Positions 8,071-16,401 of a stretch of 64,000 nt of DNA are shown one piece after another. Location of the stretch: positions 1-64,000 of the forward strand of contig NZ_QDDR01000005.1 in NCBI RefSeq assembly GCF_003075525.1, written 5' to 3'. Position 1 is the first letter of the stretch; each line of letters starts with the position of its first letter. The position numbers and the translations under genes are program-made. The notes below the pieces were generated by a model that ran no database searches, had not been told where the DNA came from, and saw only the letters and a program-made list of their open reading frames with translations. Source of the stretch: Pararhodobacter aggregans. Its GTDB lineage: Bacteria; Pseudomonadota; Alphaproteobacteria; Rhodobacterales; Rhodobacteraceae.

Positions 8071-9087
8071 ATGATCCACAAGAACTGGCAGGAATTGATC
8101 AAGCCGGCGCAACTCGACGTTCGCCCCGGTGCCGATCCCTCGCGCAAGGCGACCGTCGTCGCCGAACCGCTCGAGCGTGGCTTCGGCCTGACGCTGGGCA
8201 ATGCGCTGCGCCGCATCCTGATGTCGTCGCTGCAGGGCGCGGCCATCACCTCGGTGCAGATCGACAACGTGCTGCACGAGTTTTCCTCGGTCGCCGGTGT
8301 GCGTGAAGACGTGACCGACATCGTCCTGAACCTCAAGGGCGTCGCGCTCAAGATGGACGTGGACGGGCCGAAGCGCGTGACGATCTCGGCCCGCGGGCCG
8401 TCGGTGGTGAAAGCCGGCGACATCGCGGTGACCAACGGGATCGAAGTCCTGAACAAGGACCACGTGATCTGCCACCTCGATGACGGCGCCGAGCTGTTCA
8501 TGGAGCTGACGGTCAACACCGGCAAGGGCTATGTCGGCGCGGACAAGAACCGCCCCGAGGATGCGCCCATCGGCCTGATCCCGATCGACGCCATCTATTC
8601 GCCGGTCAAGAAGGTCGCCTACGAAGTCACGCCGACCCGCGAGGGCCAGGTGCTGGACTACGACAAGCTGACCATGAAGATCGAGACCGACGGCTCGGTC
8701 ACCCCCGAGGACGCCGTGGCCTTCGCCGCGCGCATCCTGCAGGACCAGCTGCAAGTGTTCGTCAACTTCGACGAGCCGGAAGCGGCGGGCCGCGGTGGCG
8801 AGGACGACGGGCTCGAGTTCAACCCGCTGCTGCTGAAGAAGGTGGACGAGCTGGAACTCAGCGTCCGTTCGGCCAACTGCCTGAAGAACGACAACATCGT
8901 CTATATCGGCGACCTGATCCAGAAGACCGAAGCCGAGATGCTCCGCACCCCGAACTTCGGCCGCAAGTCGCTGAACGAGATCAAGGAAGTGCTCTCGGGC
9001 ATGGGCCTGCATCTCGGGATGGAAGTCGAGGACTGGCCGCCGGAGAACATCGAAGAGCTGGCCAAGCGCTTCGAAGACCAGTTCTGA
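8071..9087 (+). CDS. rpoA: RNA polymerase subunit alpha
   Basis: 338 residues. The N-terminal domain (dimerisation and assembly) carries [21 protein letters not shown]. The C-terminal domain, about residues 255-338, carries the DNA/activator-binding helices ([19 protein letters not shown] and [17 protein letters not shown]). Length and motifs are normal. GGAGG at 8057-8061 serves ATG 8071. It is followed by a REP-like doublet and then rplQ, the normal last gene of the alpha operon. Confidence 0.98.
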   Translation: MIHKNWQELIKPAQLDVRPGADPSRKATVVAEPLERGFGLTLGNALRRILMSSLQGAAITSVQIDNVLHEFSSVAGVREDVTDIVLNLKGVALKMDVDGPKRVTISARGPSVVKAGDIAVTNGIEVLNKDHVICHLDDGAELFMELTVNTGKGYVGADKNRPEDAPIGLIPIDAIYSPVKKVAYEVTPTREGQVLDYDKLTMKIETDGSVTPEDAVAFAARILQDQLQVFVNFDEPEAAGRGGEDDGLEFNPLLLKKVDELELSVRSANCLKNDNIVYIGDLIQKTEAEMLRTPNFGRKSLNEIKEVLSGMGLHLGMEVEDWPPENIEELAKRFEDQF

Positions 9088-9090
9088 GGC

Positions 9091-9160
9091 GGTGCGTGCG
9101 AGCACGCACCCTACGGGCGCCTCGCACGATGAACTTGTAGGGTGCGTGCTTGCACGCACC
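9091..9160. repeat. REP-like inverted doublet (REPIN-like)
   Basis: Two 24-bp units face each other: 9091-9114 (minus-strand reading GTAGGGTGCGTGCTCGCACGCACC, given here only to identify the head GTAG and stem GGTGCGTGC/GCACGCACC) and 9137-9160 (plus strand, loop TT). Each is GTAG plus a 9-bp stem. They are separated by 22 bases with the GTAG ends facing inward. The doublet lies four bases after the rpoA stop, inside an essential operon. Confidence 0.6.
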
Positions 9161-9270
9161 TTGCACCAAATGCCCGGTCCAGCCGGGGAACAGCCTGGGC
9201 ATGCCGCCCCAACGACGCGCTCCGCAACGCACGGGGTGCAACACAAAGCAAAAGACGTAAGGAGACCATC

Positions 9271-9690
9271 ATGCGTCACGCCCGTGGCTACCGCCGCCTG
9301 AACCGCACCCACGAACACCGCAAGGCCCTGTTCGCCAACATGGCCGGCTCGCTGATCGAGCACGAGCAGATCAAGACCACCCTTCCCAAGGCGAAGGAAC
9401 TGCGTCCGATCGTCGAGAAGCTGATCACGCTGGCCAAGCGCGGTGATCTGCACGCCCGCCGTCAGGCCGGCGCGGTGCTGAAGGAAGACAAGGACGTCGC
9501 GAAACTGTTCGACGTGCTCGGCCCCCGCTACAAGGACCGCGCCGGTGGTTACATCCGCGTCCTGAAAGCCGGCTTCCGCTATGGCGACATGGCGCCGATG
9601 GCGATCATCGAATTCGTCGAGCGCGACGTTTCGGCCAAAGGCGCCGCCGACAAGGCCCGTCTTGAGGCCGAGGACGCCTCGGAAGAGTAA
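9271..9690 (+). CDS. rplQ: 50S ribosomal protein L17
   Basis: 139 residues beginning [20 protein letters not shown], the canonical L17 start, which decides ATG 9271 over longer frames. GTAAGGAG lies just upstream. The conserved [16 protein letters not shown] and [23 protein letters not shown] segments are present, with the acidic C-terminal extension common in alphaproteobacteria. It closes the ribosomal run and is followed by a strong terminator at 9721-9749. Confidence 0.97.
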   Translation: MRHARGYRRLNRTHEHRKALFANMAGSLIEHEQIKTTLPKAKELRPIVEKLITLAKRGDLHARRQAGAVLKEDKDVAKLFDVLGPRYKDRAGGYIRVLKAGFRYGDMAPMAIIEFVERDVSAKGAADKARLEAEDASEE

Positions 9691-9720
9691 GTCCTGCGGC
9701 CGCCATCCGGCCCGGACTGG

Positions 9721-9749
9721 ACCCCCGCAGCCCTGCTGCGGGGGTTTTT
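9721..9749 (+). terminator. Rho-independent terminator of the rplQ transcript
   Basis: ACCCCCGCAG (9721-9730), a CCCTG loop, then CTGCGGGGGT (9736-9745) and TTTT. The 10-bp GC-rich stem followed by a T run lies 30 bases after the rplQ stop. Confidence 0.9.
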
Positions 9750-9824
9750 CCTTGCGGTGCCGGGGCTTGACCGGGCGGGCGGTCGGCGTAAGCTTGACCC
9801 GGCCGCAGCAAAGGAACGCCGCCC

Positions 9825-10187
9825 ATGTCCGTGATCGCCCTGATCCTCGTCGCGCTGGTCGCGCTTTTGCATCTCTACATCCTCTGGCTCGAGATGTTCG
9901 CCTGGGAGACCCGCGGCCCCGCCGCCTTCCGCTCGCTCCCGCGTGAGCTCTTTCCGCAGACCAAGACGCTTGCCGCCAATCAGGGGCTCTACAACGGCTT
10001 TCTCGCCGCCGGGCTGATCTGGTCGCTGTTCATCGGCGATCCGGCCTGGGCGAAGAATGTCGCCACCTGCTTCCTGCTCTTCGTTCTGGTCGCCGGTGCC
10101 TATGGCGCGGCTACCGCCAGCCCGCGGATCTTCCTGGTGCAGGGCGTGCCCGCGTTGCTGGGCCTCGCCGCCGTCTGGCTGATCTGA
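9825..10187 (+). CDS. DUF1304 family membrane protein
   Basis: 120 residues with four hydrophobic segments (about 2-21, 55-71, 80-100 and 104-119). The conserved short loop MFAWETRGPAAFRSLP and the TKTLAANQGLYNGFLAAGL segment match the DUF1304 family of small inner-membrane proteins of unknown function. AAAGGAACG lies upstream of ATG 9825. It stands alone between the rplQ terminator and the HtrA gene. Nothing in the sequence shows a substrate or role. Confidence 0.8.
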   Translation: MSVIALILVALVALLHLYILWLEMFAWETRGPAAFRSLPRELFPQTKTLAANQGLYNGFLAAGLIWSLFIGDPAWAKNVATCFLLFVLVAGAYGAATASPRIFLVQGVPALLGLAAVWLI

Positions 10188-10292
10188 TCCCCGGCCGCCC
10201 CGCGCCGCAGCCCATCCCAATTCCGTGAGCCCGCGTTGCATGTCCCGCGGCGCGGACCCATAGTTCCGGGATACCGCAGAACGGAGGCATCC

Positions 10293-11774
10293 ATGCGTAT
10301 CGTCGGGCTGGTTCTCGTCGGGGCTCTCGCCGGGGTCGGAATTACCCTGGGCGCGATGCAGAATTTCACGCCGGTCACCGCCCAGTCGCTGGCCAACACG
10401 CCGCCTCCCGCCGCCTCGCCCCTGCCGCCCGAGCGGCTGATGCCCGTCACTGTCACCCAGGTGCCCGAAGGGCAGGCGCAGATCCAGCTCAGCTTCGCCC
10501 CCGTGGTGCGCCAGACCGCGCCCGCCGTGGTCTCGATCTACGCCCGGCGGGTGGTGGCCGAACAGCAGAGCCCCTTCTTCAACGACCCGTTCTTCAACCA
10601 GCTGTTCGGCAATCGCGGGCAAGCGACGCCCCGGGTGCAGAACGCGCTGGGGTCGGGGGTGATCCTGCAATCGGACGGGATCGTCGTGTCGAACTACCAC
10701 GTAGTGGGCGAGGCCGACGACATCCGCGTCGTGCTGAACGACCGCCGCGAATTCGCCGCCGACGTGATCCTGGCCGATGAGGAAAGCGACCTCGCCATCC
10801 TGCGGCTGCGCGGCGCCTCGGACCTGCCCGCGATCCAGATCGCCGACAGCGACCGGATCGAGGTCGGCGATCTGGTGCTGGCCATCGGCAACCCGTTCGG
10901 CGTCGGTCAGACGGTCAGCTCGGGCATCGTCTCGGCGCTCGCCCGGTCGGGGATCGCCGTGGGCTCGGGGCGCGGCTATTTCATCCAGACCGATGCGGCG
11001 ATCAACCCGGGGAATTCCGGCGGCGCGCTGGTCGACATGCAGGGCCATCTGGTCGGCATCAATTCGGCGATCCTGACCCGCTCGGGCGGCTCGAACGGCA
11101 TCGGCTTCGCCATCCCCGCCAATCTGGTCAGCCAGGTCGTGGCCCAGGCCGAGAGCGGCGAGACGCATTTCCAACGCCCCTGGATGGGTGTGACCGGCCA
11201 GGCGGTCGACGCGGCGCTGGCCGAGGCGCTGGGGCTGGGCCTGCCGCAGGGCGTGGCCATCACCGCGCTGCACCCGGACAGCCCGCTGGCTGAGGCCGGG
11301 CTCCGCGCCGGGGATGTGGTGCTGGCGGTGGACGGCGACCCGGTGAACGCGCCGCAGGAGATGATGTTCCGCCTCGCCGCCCGCGGCATCGGCGGCACGG
11401 CGCGGCTCAGCTGGGTGCGCGCGGGCGAGCGGCAGGAGAGCGACGTGGCCCTGATCGCGCCGCCCGAGAGCCCCGAACGCAACCGCCTGACCGTGCGCGG
11501 CGTGGCGCTGCGCGGGCTGGTGGCCGAGACGATCAACCCCGCCGTCGCCGCCGAACGCGGCCTCGATCCGCAGGCCTCGGGCGTGGTGGTGGTCGAGGCC
11601 GATGACATCGCCGCCCGCGCCGGCCTCGCGCCCGGGGACATCCTGCTCTCGGTCAACCGCCAGCCGGTGCCCGACACCGCGGCGCTGGACCGTGCGCTGC
11701 GCGATCCCTCGCGCTATTGGGAGGTCGAACTCCTCCGCGACGGCCGCCGCAGCCTTCTGCGCTTCCGCCTCTGA
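10293..11774 (+). CDS. HtrA/DegP-like serine protease with two PDZ domains
   Basis: 493 residues from ATG 10293 (GGAGG at 10284-10288). A membrane anchor or uncleaved signal covers residues 3-22, so it acts in the periplasm. The trypsin-like domain has His136 (SNYHVVG), Asp166 (ESDLAIL) and Ser242 (NPGNSGGALVD). Two PDZ domains follow, around residues 297-390 and 400-490. It is shaped like periplasmic quality-control proteases of the DegQ/DegS class. The N-terminal anchor recalls DegS, while two PDZ domains recall DegP/DegQ. In related genomes it commonly precedes rarA, as here. A hairpin terminator and repeat lie between them. Confidence 0.93.
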   Translation: MRIVGLVLVGALAGVGITLGAMQNFTPVTAQSLANTPPPAASPLPPERLMPVTVTQVPEGQAQIQLSFAPVVRQTAPAVVSIYARRVVAEQQSPFFNDPFFNQLFGNRGQATPRVQNALGSGVILQSDGIVVSNYHVVGEADDIRVVLNDRREFAADVILADEESDLAILRLRGASDLPAIQIADSDRIEVGDLVLAIGNPFGVGQTVSSGIVSALARSGIAVGSGRGYFIQTDAAINPGNSGGALVDMQGHLVGINSAILTRSGGSNGIGFAIPANLVSQVVAQAESGETHFQRPWMGVTGQAVDAALAEALGLGLPQGVAITALHPDSPLAEAGLRAGDVVLAVDGDPVNAPQEMMFRLAARGIGGTARLSWVRAGERQESDVALIAPPESPERNRLTVRGVALRGLVAETINPAVAAERGLDPQASGVVVVEADDIAARAGLAPGDILLSVNRQPVPDTAALDRALRDPSRYWEVELLRDGRRSLLRFRL

Positions 11775-11798
11775 CCGGGCGCCCGGGGCGGCCGCGAC

Positions 11799-11821
11799 AA
11801 GGGGGGCCGTCTGCCCCCCTT
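11799..11821 (+). terminator. GC-rich terminator after the HtrA gene
   Basis: AAGGGGGGC (11799-11807) and GCCCCCCTT (11813-11821) form a 9-bp stem around CGTCT, 24 bases after the stop. No long T run follows. It belongs to the GC-hairpin plus ATATTTG element found at several gene ends in this window. Confidence 0.6.
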
Positions 11822-11831
11822 GACCCCCCGA

Positions 11832-11898
11832 GGATATTTGCAGCGCAAAGATGGGGCTTAAGGATCCGTTAACCCGCATCTTTGCGCTATAAATATCC
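11832..11898. repeat. Convergent-end repeat family, copy A (inverted pair)
   Basis: GGATATTTGCAGCGCAAAGATG (here described by its ends GGATATTTG and AAAGATG) at 11832-11853 is mirrored by CATCTTTG...AATATCC at 11877-11898. The same ATATCC / CATCTTTG vocabulary recurs at 32912-33000 and 42893-42980, and in degenerate form at 21006-21036. Confidence 0.6.
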
Positions 11899-11999
11899 CA
11901 CGGGGGTCCGGGGGTGTGAAACCCCCGGCGCGTGCCGCGGGCGCACCGCGGGGGCGAAGGCGCCTTCCCCCCGCCCCGGGCAGCGCATAGATTCCCCCC

Positions 12000-13322
12000 A
12001 TGGCCGATCTCTTCGATTCCCCCTCCGACACCCCAGTCCCGGACGCCCCGCGCCCGCTGGCCGACCGGCTGCGCCCGCAATCGCTGGGGCAGGTCATCGG
12101 GCAGGAGGCGGTGCTGGGCCCCGACGGGCCGCTGGGCGCCATGCTGGCGGCGGGGACGCTGGGGTCGCTGATCCTCTGGGGGCCGCCCGGCGTGGGCAAG
12201 ACCACCATCGCCCGGCTGCTGGCGGCCGAGACGGATCTGCATTTCGTGCAGATCAGCGCCATCTTCTCGGGCGTGCCCGAGCTGCGCAAGGTTTTCGAGG
12301 CGGCCAAGCTGAGGCGGCGGAACGGGCAGGGGACGCTCCTTTTCGTCGACGAGATCCACCGTTTCAACAAGGCGCAGCAGGACGGTTTCCTGCCGCATAT
12401 GGAGGACGGCACGATCCTGCTGGTCGGCGCCACCACCGAGAACCCCTCGTTCGAGCTGAACGCCGCGCTTCTGAGCCGGGCGCAGGTCATGGTCCTGACC
12501 CGGCTGTCGCTGGCCGATCTGGAGCGTCTGGCCGAGCGGGCCGAGCATGAGCTGAAGCGCCAGCTGCCTCTGACCGTGCAGGCCCGCGACGCGCTTCTGG
12601 AGATGGCGGACGGCGACGGGCGGGCGTTGCTCAACCTGATCGAGCAGGTCATGGCCTGGCGCGTCACCGGTGCCCCGCTCGATACCGAGGCGCTGACCAA
12701 GCGGCTGATGCGGCGGGCGGCGAAATACGACAAGTCGGGCGACGAGCATTACAACCTGATCTCGGCCCTGCACAAATCGGTCCGGGGGTCCGACCCCGAC
12801 GCCGCGCTCTACTGGTTCGCGCGGATGCTGGAGGGGGGCGAGGACCCGCGCTTCCTCGCCCGGCGCATCACCCGCATGGCGGTCGAGGATATCGGCCTGG
12901 CCGATCCGCAGGCGCAATCCGTGTGCCTCGAGGCCTGGCAGACCTATGAGCGCCTCGGCAGTCCCGAGGGCGAACTGGCGCTGGCGCAGGCCCTCGTGTA
13001 CCTCGCCCTCGCGCCGAAATCGAACGCGGTCTATGTCGCCTACAAGGCGGCGCGGCAGCTGGCGACCAAGACCGGCAGCGCCATGCCGCCGGCGCATATC
13101 CTGAACGCGCCGACCAAGCTGATGGAGGCTCAGGGCTACGGCGCGGGCTATCAATACGACCATGACGCCGAGGACGGGTTCAGTGGCCAGAACTATTTCC
13201 CCGATGGGGTCAAGCGGCCGGTCCTCTATGCGCCGCCCGAACGGGGTTTCGAGCGCGAGCTGAAGAAGCGGGTCGAGTATTTCGCCAAGCTCAGAAGCCG
13301 CCGCCAGGGTGGCCCGGCTTGA
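12000..13322 (+). CDS. rarA: Replication-associated recombination protein A (MgsA/RarA AAA ATPase)
   Basis: 440 residues. It is a clamp-loader-like AAA ATPase that acts at stalled replication forks. The N-terminal LADRLRPQSLGQVIGQ motif is followed by Walker A GPPGVGKTT (near 61-69) and Walker B LLFVDEIHRFN (near 114-124). Sensor 1 is GATTENPSF, and the C-terminal tetramerisation region (DPRFLARRITRMAVEDIGLADP) is complete. It starts a same-strand run in which crcB, rluC, the HAD phosphatase and ATP12 follow with short gaps or overlaps. Confidence 0.95.
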   Translation: MADLFDSPSDTPVPDAPRPLADRLRPQSLGQVIGQEAVLGPDGPLGAMLAAGTLGSLILWGPPGVGKTTIARLLAAETDLHFVQISAIFSGVPELRKVFEAAKLRRRNGQGTLLFVDEIHRFNKAQQDGFLPHMEDGTILLVGATTENPSFELNAALLSRAQVMVLTRLSLADLERLAERAEHELKRQLPLTVQARDALLEMADGDGRALLNLIEQVMAWRVTGAPLDTEALTKRLMRRAAKYDKSGDEHYNLISALHKSVRGSDPDAALYWFARMLEGGEDPRFLARRITRMAVEDIGLADPQAQSVCLEAWQTYERLGSPEGELALAQALVYLALAPKSNAVYVAYKAARQLATKTGSAMPPAHILNAPTKLMEAQGYGAGYQYDHDAEDGFSGQNYFPDGVKRPVLYAPPERGFERELKKRVEYFAKLRSRRQGGPA

Positions 13323-13353
13323 CTCTGGGCCCCATGCGCGCCAAGGCAGCGGC

Positions 13354-13731
13354 ATGTTGTCCACGCTTCTCCAAGTCGCCCTCGGCGGCGCGATCGGCGC
13401 CTCGGGCCGCTACCTGACAGGGGTGGCGGCGATCCGGCTCATGGGGCCGGGTTTCCCCTGGGGCACGCTGGCCGTGAACGTGCTGGGCTCGTTCGTCATG
13501 GGGCTGGTCGTGGTCACGCTGGGCCATCTCAGCGCCAACCGTTTCGCGCCCCTGTTGATGACCGGCGTGCTGGGCGGGTTCACCACCTTTTCGGCCTTCT
13601 CCCTCGATACCCTGACGCTGTGGGAGCGGGGCCAGCAGGCGCTCGCCGTTACCTATGTCGCGGCCTCGGTCACGCTGTCGCTGCTGGCGATCGTGGCGGG
13701 CCTCTGGATTGCAAGGAGCATCACCGCATGA
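13354..13731 (+). CDS. crcB: Fluoride-specific ion channel CrcB/Fluc
   Basis: 125 residues, four membrane segments, a dual-topology fluoride exporter. Family signatures are GGAIGASGRY near the N-terminus, GTLAVNVLGSFVMG in TM2 and GGFTTFSAFS in TM3, containing the phenylalanine-box residues. ATG 13354 is chosen because family members begin this close to the GGAIGA motif. A 15-residue longer start is possible. The gene ends in ATGA shared with rluC (13728-13731), showing coupling. No fluoride riboswitch is present, since it sits inside an operon. Confidence 0.93.
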   Translation: MLSTLLQVALGGAIGASGRYLTGVAAIRLMGPGFPWGTLAVNVLGSFVMGLVVVTLGHLSANRFAPLLMTGVLGGFTTFSAFSLDTLTLWERGQQALAVTYVAASVTLSLLAIVAGLWIARSITA

Positions 13732-14762
13732 GCGGCGTACAGACCCTGACCGTCGGCACCGATGAAGGCGAGCAGCGGCTGGACCGCTGGCTGAAGCGCA
13801 AGTTTCCCCAGGTCACCCAGGGCATGGTCGAGAAGTTCTGCCGCAAGGGCGAGCTGCGCGTCGACGGCAAGCGGGTGAAATCGGGCGACCGGATCGAGGC
13901 GGGGCAGCAGGTGCGCATCCCGCCGCTGCCCGATGCCGCGCCGCCGCCCCCCGCGCGGGTCGAGGGGATCCCCGACGCCGATGCCGAGATGATCCGCGAT
14001 TGCGTGCTGTGGAAGGACGAACATGTCATCGCCCTGAACAAGCCGCCGGGCCTGCCGTCGCAGGGGGGCTCGGGGCAGGGCAACCGGCATGTGGACGGCC
14101 TGACCGAGGCGCTGAAATTCGGCTACAAGGAGCGTCCGGTGCTGGTGCACCGGCTGGACAAGGACACCTCGGGCGTCCTGCTGCTGGCCCGGACGCCGCG
14201 CGTGGCCCGGCGTCTGTCCGAGGCCTTCCGCCACCGCAACACGCGCAAGATCTATTGGGCCATCGTCGCCGGCGTGCCGCAGCCCTTGATGGGCACGATC
14301 CGCTACGGGCTGGTGAAATCAGGCGGCCGGGATGCGGAGAAGATGCGCTGCGTCCACCCCAACGAGGTCGACAAGACCGAGGGCGCCAAGCGCGCCACCA
14401 CCGATTACGCGGTGCTCGACCGGCTGGCCAGCCGCGCCGCCTGGGTGGCGCTGGTGCCGATCACCGGGCGCACCCACCAGTTGCGCGCGCATATGGCCGA
14501 GATGGGGCATCCGATCATCGGTGACGGCAAATACGGCGGTTCGGGGCAGGAGAATCTGGGCGACGGCTGGGGCGCGCAGCTGGGCGGCGACATCTCGCGC
14601 AAGCTGCATCTGCATGCCCGGCGCATCACCTTCGAGCACCCGGTCACCGGCAAGCCCGTGACCATCGAGGCGCCCTTGCCCGCCCATATGGCGAAAAGCT
14701 GGGCCACGATGGGCTGGAAGGAAACCGACGTCCCCGCCGACCCGTTCGAGGAGCAGGAATGA
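13728..14762 (+). CDS. rluC: 23S rRNA pseudouridine synthase, RluC type
   Basis: 344 residues. The N-terminal S4 RNA-binding domain (about 15-75, RLDRWLKRKFPQVTQGMVEKF) is followed by the RluA-family catalytic domain with HRLDKDTSG, catalytic Asp144. RluC modifies positions 955, 2504 and 2580 of 23S rRNA in E. coli. RluA-family specificity cannot be fixed from sequence alone, but the S4 domain favours RluC/RluD over RluA. The start overlaps crcB and the end overlaps the HAD gene (ATGA 14759-14762). Confidence 0.9.
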   Translation: MSGVQTLTVGTDEGEQRLDRWLKRKFPQVTQGMVEKFCRKGELRVDGKRVKSGDRIEAGQQVRIPPLPDAAPPPPARVEGIPDADAEMIRDCVLWKDEHVIALNKPPGLPSQGGSGQGNRHVDGLTEALKFGYKERPVLVHRLDKDTSGVLLLARTPRVARRLSEAFRHRNTRKIYWAIVAGVPQPLMGTIRYGLVKSGGRDAEKMRCVHPNEVDKTEGAKRATTDYAVLDRLASRAAWVALVPITGRTHQLRAHMAEMGHPIIGDGKYGGSGQENLGDGWGAQLGGDISRKLHLHARRITFEHPVTGKPVTIEAPLPAHMAKSWATMGWKETDVPADPFEEQE

Positions 14763-15424
14763 CCTCTCGCCTGGTGATTTTCGATGTCGACGGCACGCTG
14801 GTCGACAGCCAGACCGATATCATCGACTCGATGACCGCCGCTTTCGCCGGGCAGGGGATGACGGTCCCCTCGCATGAGGCGATCAAGGGCATCGTCGGCC
14901 TGTCGCTGCCGGTCGCGGTGACCCATCTGGCACCGCGCGTGAGCGAGGCCCGGCGCGACGCGCTGGTTGCCGCCTACAAGTCGACCTATCAGGCGCTCAG
15001 GCTGCAAAACGGCGCCAAGGGCAGCCCGCTCTTCCCCGGCGCCCGCGCGGCGCTGGAGAGGCTGGCCGCCAACCCCGCCGTCACGCTCGCCATCGCCACC
15101 GGCAAGTCGCGGCGCGGGCTCGAGGCGCTGATGACCTCGCATGATCTGGCCGGGTTCTTCGCCAGCACGCAGGTCGCCGATGACCACCCGTCGAAGCCGC
15201 ATCCGTCGATGATCCACGCCTGCCTGCGCGAAACCGGGATCGCGGCAGAAAACGCGGTGATCGTCGGCGATACCGAATTCGACATAGAGATGGGCCATGC
15301 CGCCGGGATCCGGGCCATCGGTGTGACCTGGGGCTATCATCCGCTGGCCCGGCTGCGGCGCGCCGACCTCAGGATCGACGCTTTCGACCAGCTGGAGGCG
15401 GCGCTGGGGGGGCTTTGGGCATGA
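14759..15424 (+). CDS. HAD-superfamily phosphatase (Gph/PpaX-like)
   Basis: 221 residues. Motif I is FDVDGTLVDS with nucleophile Asp9 and acid Asp11. Motif II is the ATGKSRRGL region. Motif III/IV is the VGDTEFDIEMGHAAG block with metal-binding aspartates. It resembles phosphoglycolate phosphatases, but the substrate is not certain. In Rhodobacterales-type genomes a HAD protein commonly sits between rluC and the ATP12 chaperone. It overlaps both neighbours by four bases. Confidence 0.88.
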   Translation: MTSRLVIFDVDGTLVDSQTDIIDSMTAAFAGQGMTVPSHEAIKGIVGLSLPVAVTHLAPRVSEARRDALVAAYKSTYQALRLQNGAKGSPLFPGARAALERLAANPAVTLAIATGKSRRGLEALMTSHDLAGFFASTQVADDHPSKPHPSMIHACLRETGIAAENAVIVGDTEFDIEMGHAAGIRAIGVTWGYHPLARLRRADLRIDAFDQLEAALGGLWA

Positions 15425-16131
15425 GCGGCTGGGGACGCAAGGTCTTCTGGAAGACCGTCACCGTGACCGAGGCGCCCGAGGGCTTCGGCATCGCGCTGGA
15501 CGGGCGGCCGATCAAGACCCCGGCCAAGGCGCCGCTGCTGCTGCCGACCCGGGCGCTGGCCGATCTGGTGGCCGCCGAATGGGCCGCGCAGGAGGGCGAG
15601 GTCCGCCCCGAGGCCATGCCCGCCACCCGCGCCGCCAATGCCGCGCTGGACAAGGTGAGCGCCCAGTTCGCCGAAGTGGCCGAGATCATCGCCGCCTACG
15701 GCGAGACGGATCTGCTGTGCTACCGCGCCGATAGCCCGGTCGAACTGGTCGAGCGGCAGGCGCTGGCCTGGGACCCGCTGCTGGCCTGGTCGGCCGAGCG
15801 CTTCGGGGTCCGCTGGGCCGTCACCTCGGGCGTCATGCCGACCCAGCAGGAGCCCGAGACGCTGGGCCGGCTGGCCGGGCATATCCTGCGGTTCACGCCT
15901 TTCGAGCTGACCGCCTTTCACGATCTGGTGGCCATGTCGGGTTCGCTGGTGGTCGGTCTGGCGGTGACCGAGGGAATCGCCCCGGTCGAAACCTTGTGGG
16001 ACGTTTCGCGAATCGACGAGGACTGGCAGACCGAGCAATGGGGCCCCGACGACGAGGCCATCCGCTTGACGTTGCACCGCCGCACCGCCTTTCTCGACGC
16101 CGCCCGTTTTTTCGCCGCCTGTCGCTGTTAG
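15421..16131 (+). CDS. ATP12-type F1-ATPase assembly chaperone
   Basis: 236 residues. The N-terminal KVFWKTVTVTEAPEGFGIALDGRPIKTPAK and the later AYGETDLLCYRA and EWAAQEGEVRPEAMP segments match ATP12, which binds the alpha subunit of F1 during ATP synthase assembly. This family is shared by mitochondria and alphaproteobacteria. The start at ATG 15421 overlaps the previous stop (ATGA). It is the last gene of the run. About 270 bases follow before aapJ. Confidence 0.92.
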   Translation: MSGWGRKVFWKTVTVTEAPEGFGIALDGRPIKTPAKAPLLLPTRALADLVAAEWAAQEGEVRPEAMPATRAANAALDKVSAQFAEVAEIIAAYGETDLLCYRADSPVELVERQALAWDPLLAWSAERFGVRWAVTSGVMPTQQEPETLGRLAGHILRFTPFELTAFHDLVAMSGSLVVGLAVTEGIAPVETLWDVSRIDEDWQTEQWGPDDEAIRLTLHRRTAFLDAARFFAACRC

Positions 16132-16226
16132 CGCCCAACAGGTTTGCCGCGAAAATACGCAATCTCCACGGGTCCGGGCCGCCCGACTTGCCGCTTGCGT
16201 AAGCATCAGCGTCAGGAATGATTGAC

Positions 16227-16255
16227 TTGACGGCCAATAATAATCGGCACAAATT
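16227..16255 (+). promoter_or_regulatory. Candidate promoter of the aap operon
   Basis: TTGACG (16227-16232) and CAAATT (16250-16255) are spaced by 17 bases in a locally AT-rich patch, 147 bases before aapJ. A second TTGACT overlaps at 16222. The -10 is imperfect. I saw no TGGCAC-N5-TTGC sigma-54 element, although nitrogen control would be expected for this transporter. Confidence 0.3.
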
Positions 16256-16401
16256 CGCCTACGCAGCATCCTAAAGATGCGCCTCGTCGCCCCGGCCCCG
16301 TTGCCGTGGCGATGCCCAGCCGGATCTGAACCGGCAACCATTGGCTCCGCGAGGGGCTGGAAGATCGCCCGCAAGGGCGGTTGCAACAGGAAGAGGTAAC
16401 T

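Noticed and set aside
13323-13353. Fluoride riboswitch before crcB
   Set aside because: The gap is only 31 bases inside an operon, too short for the element.
445-13364. Very long open frames antisense to real genes, such as 445-2019 and 9579-13364 on the minus strand
   Set aside because: They lie opposite genes with clear motifs (P450, L17, HtrA, RarA), have low-complexity Arg/Gly/Pro-rich translations and are typical of high-GC DNA.
16132-16401. Sigma-54 promoter or nitrogen riboswitch before aapJ
   Set aside because: No TGGCAC-N5-TTGC element or known riboswitch pattern was found. Only a weak sigma-70-like site is visible.
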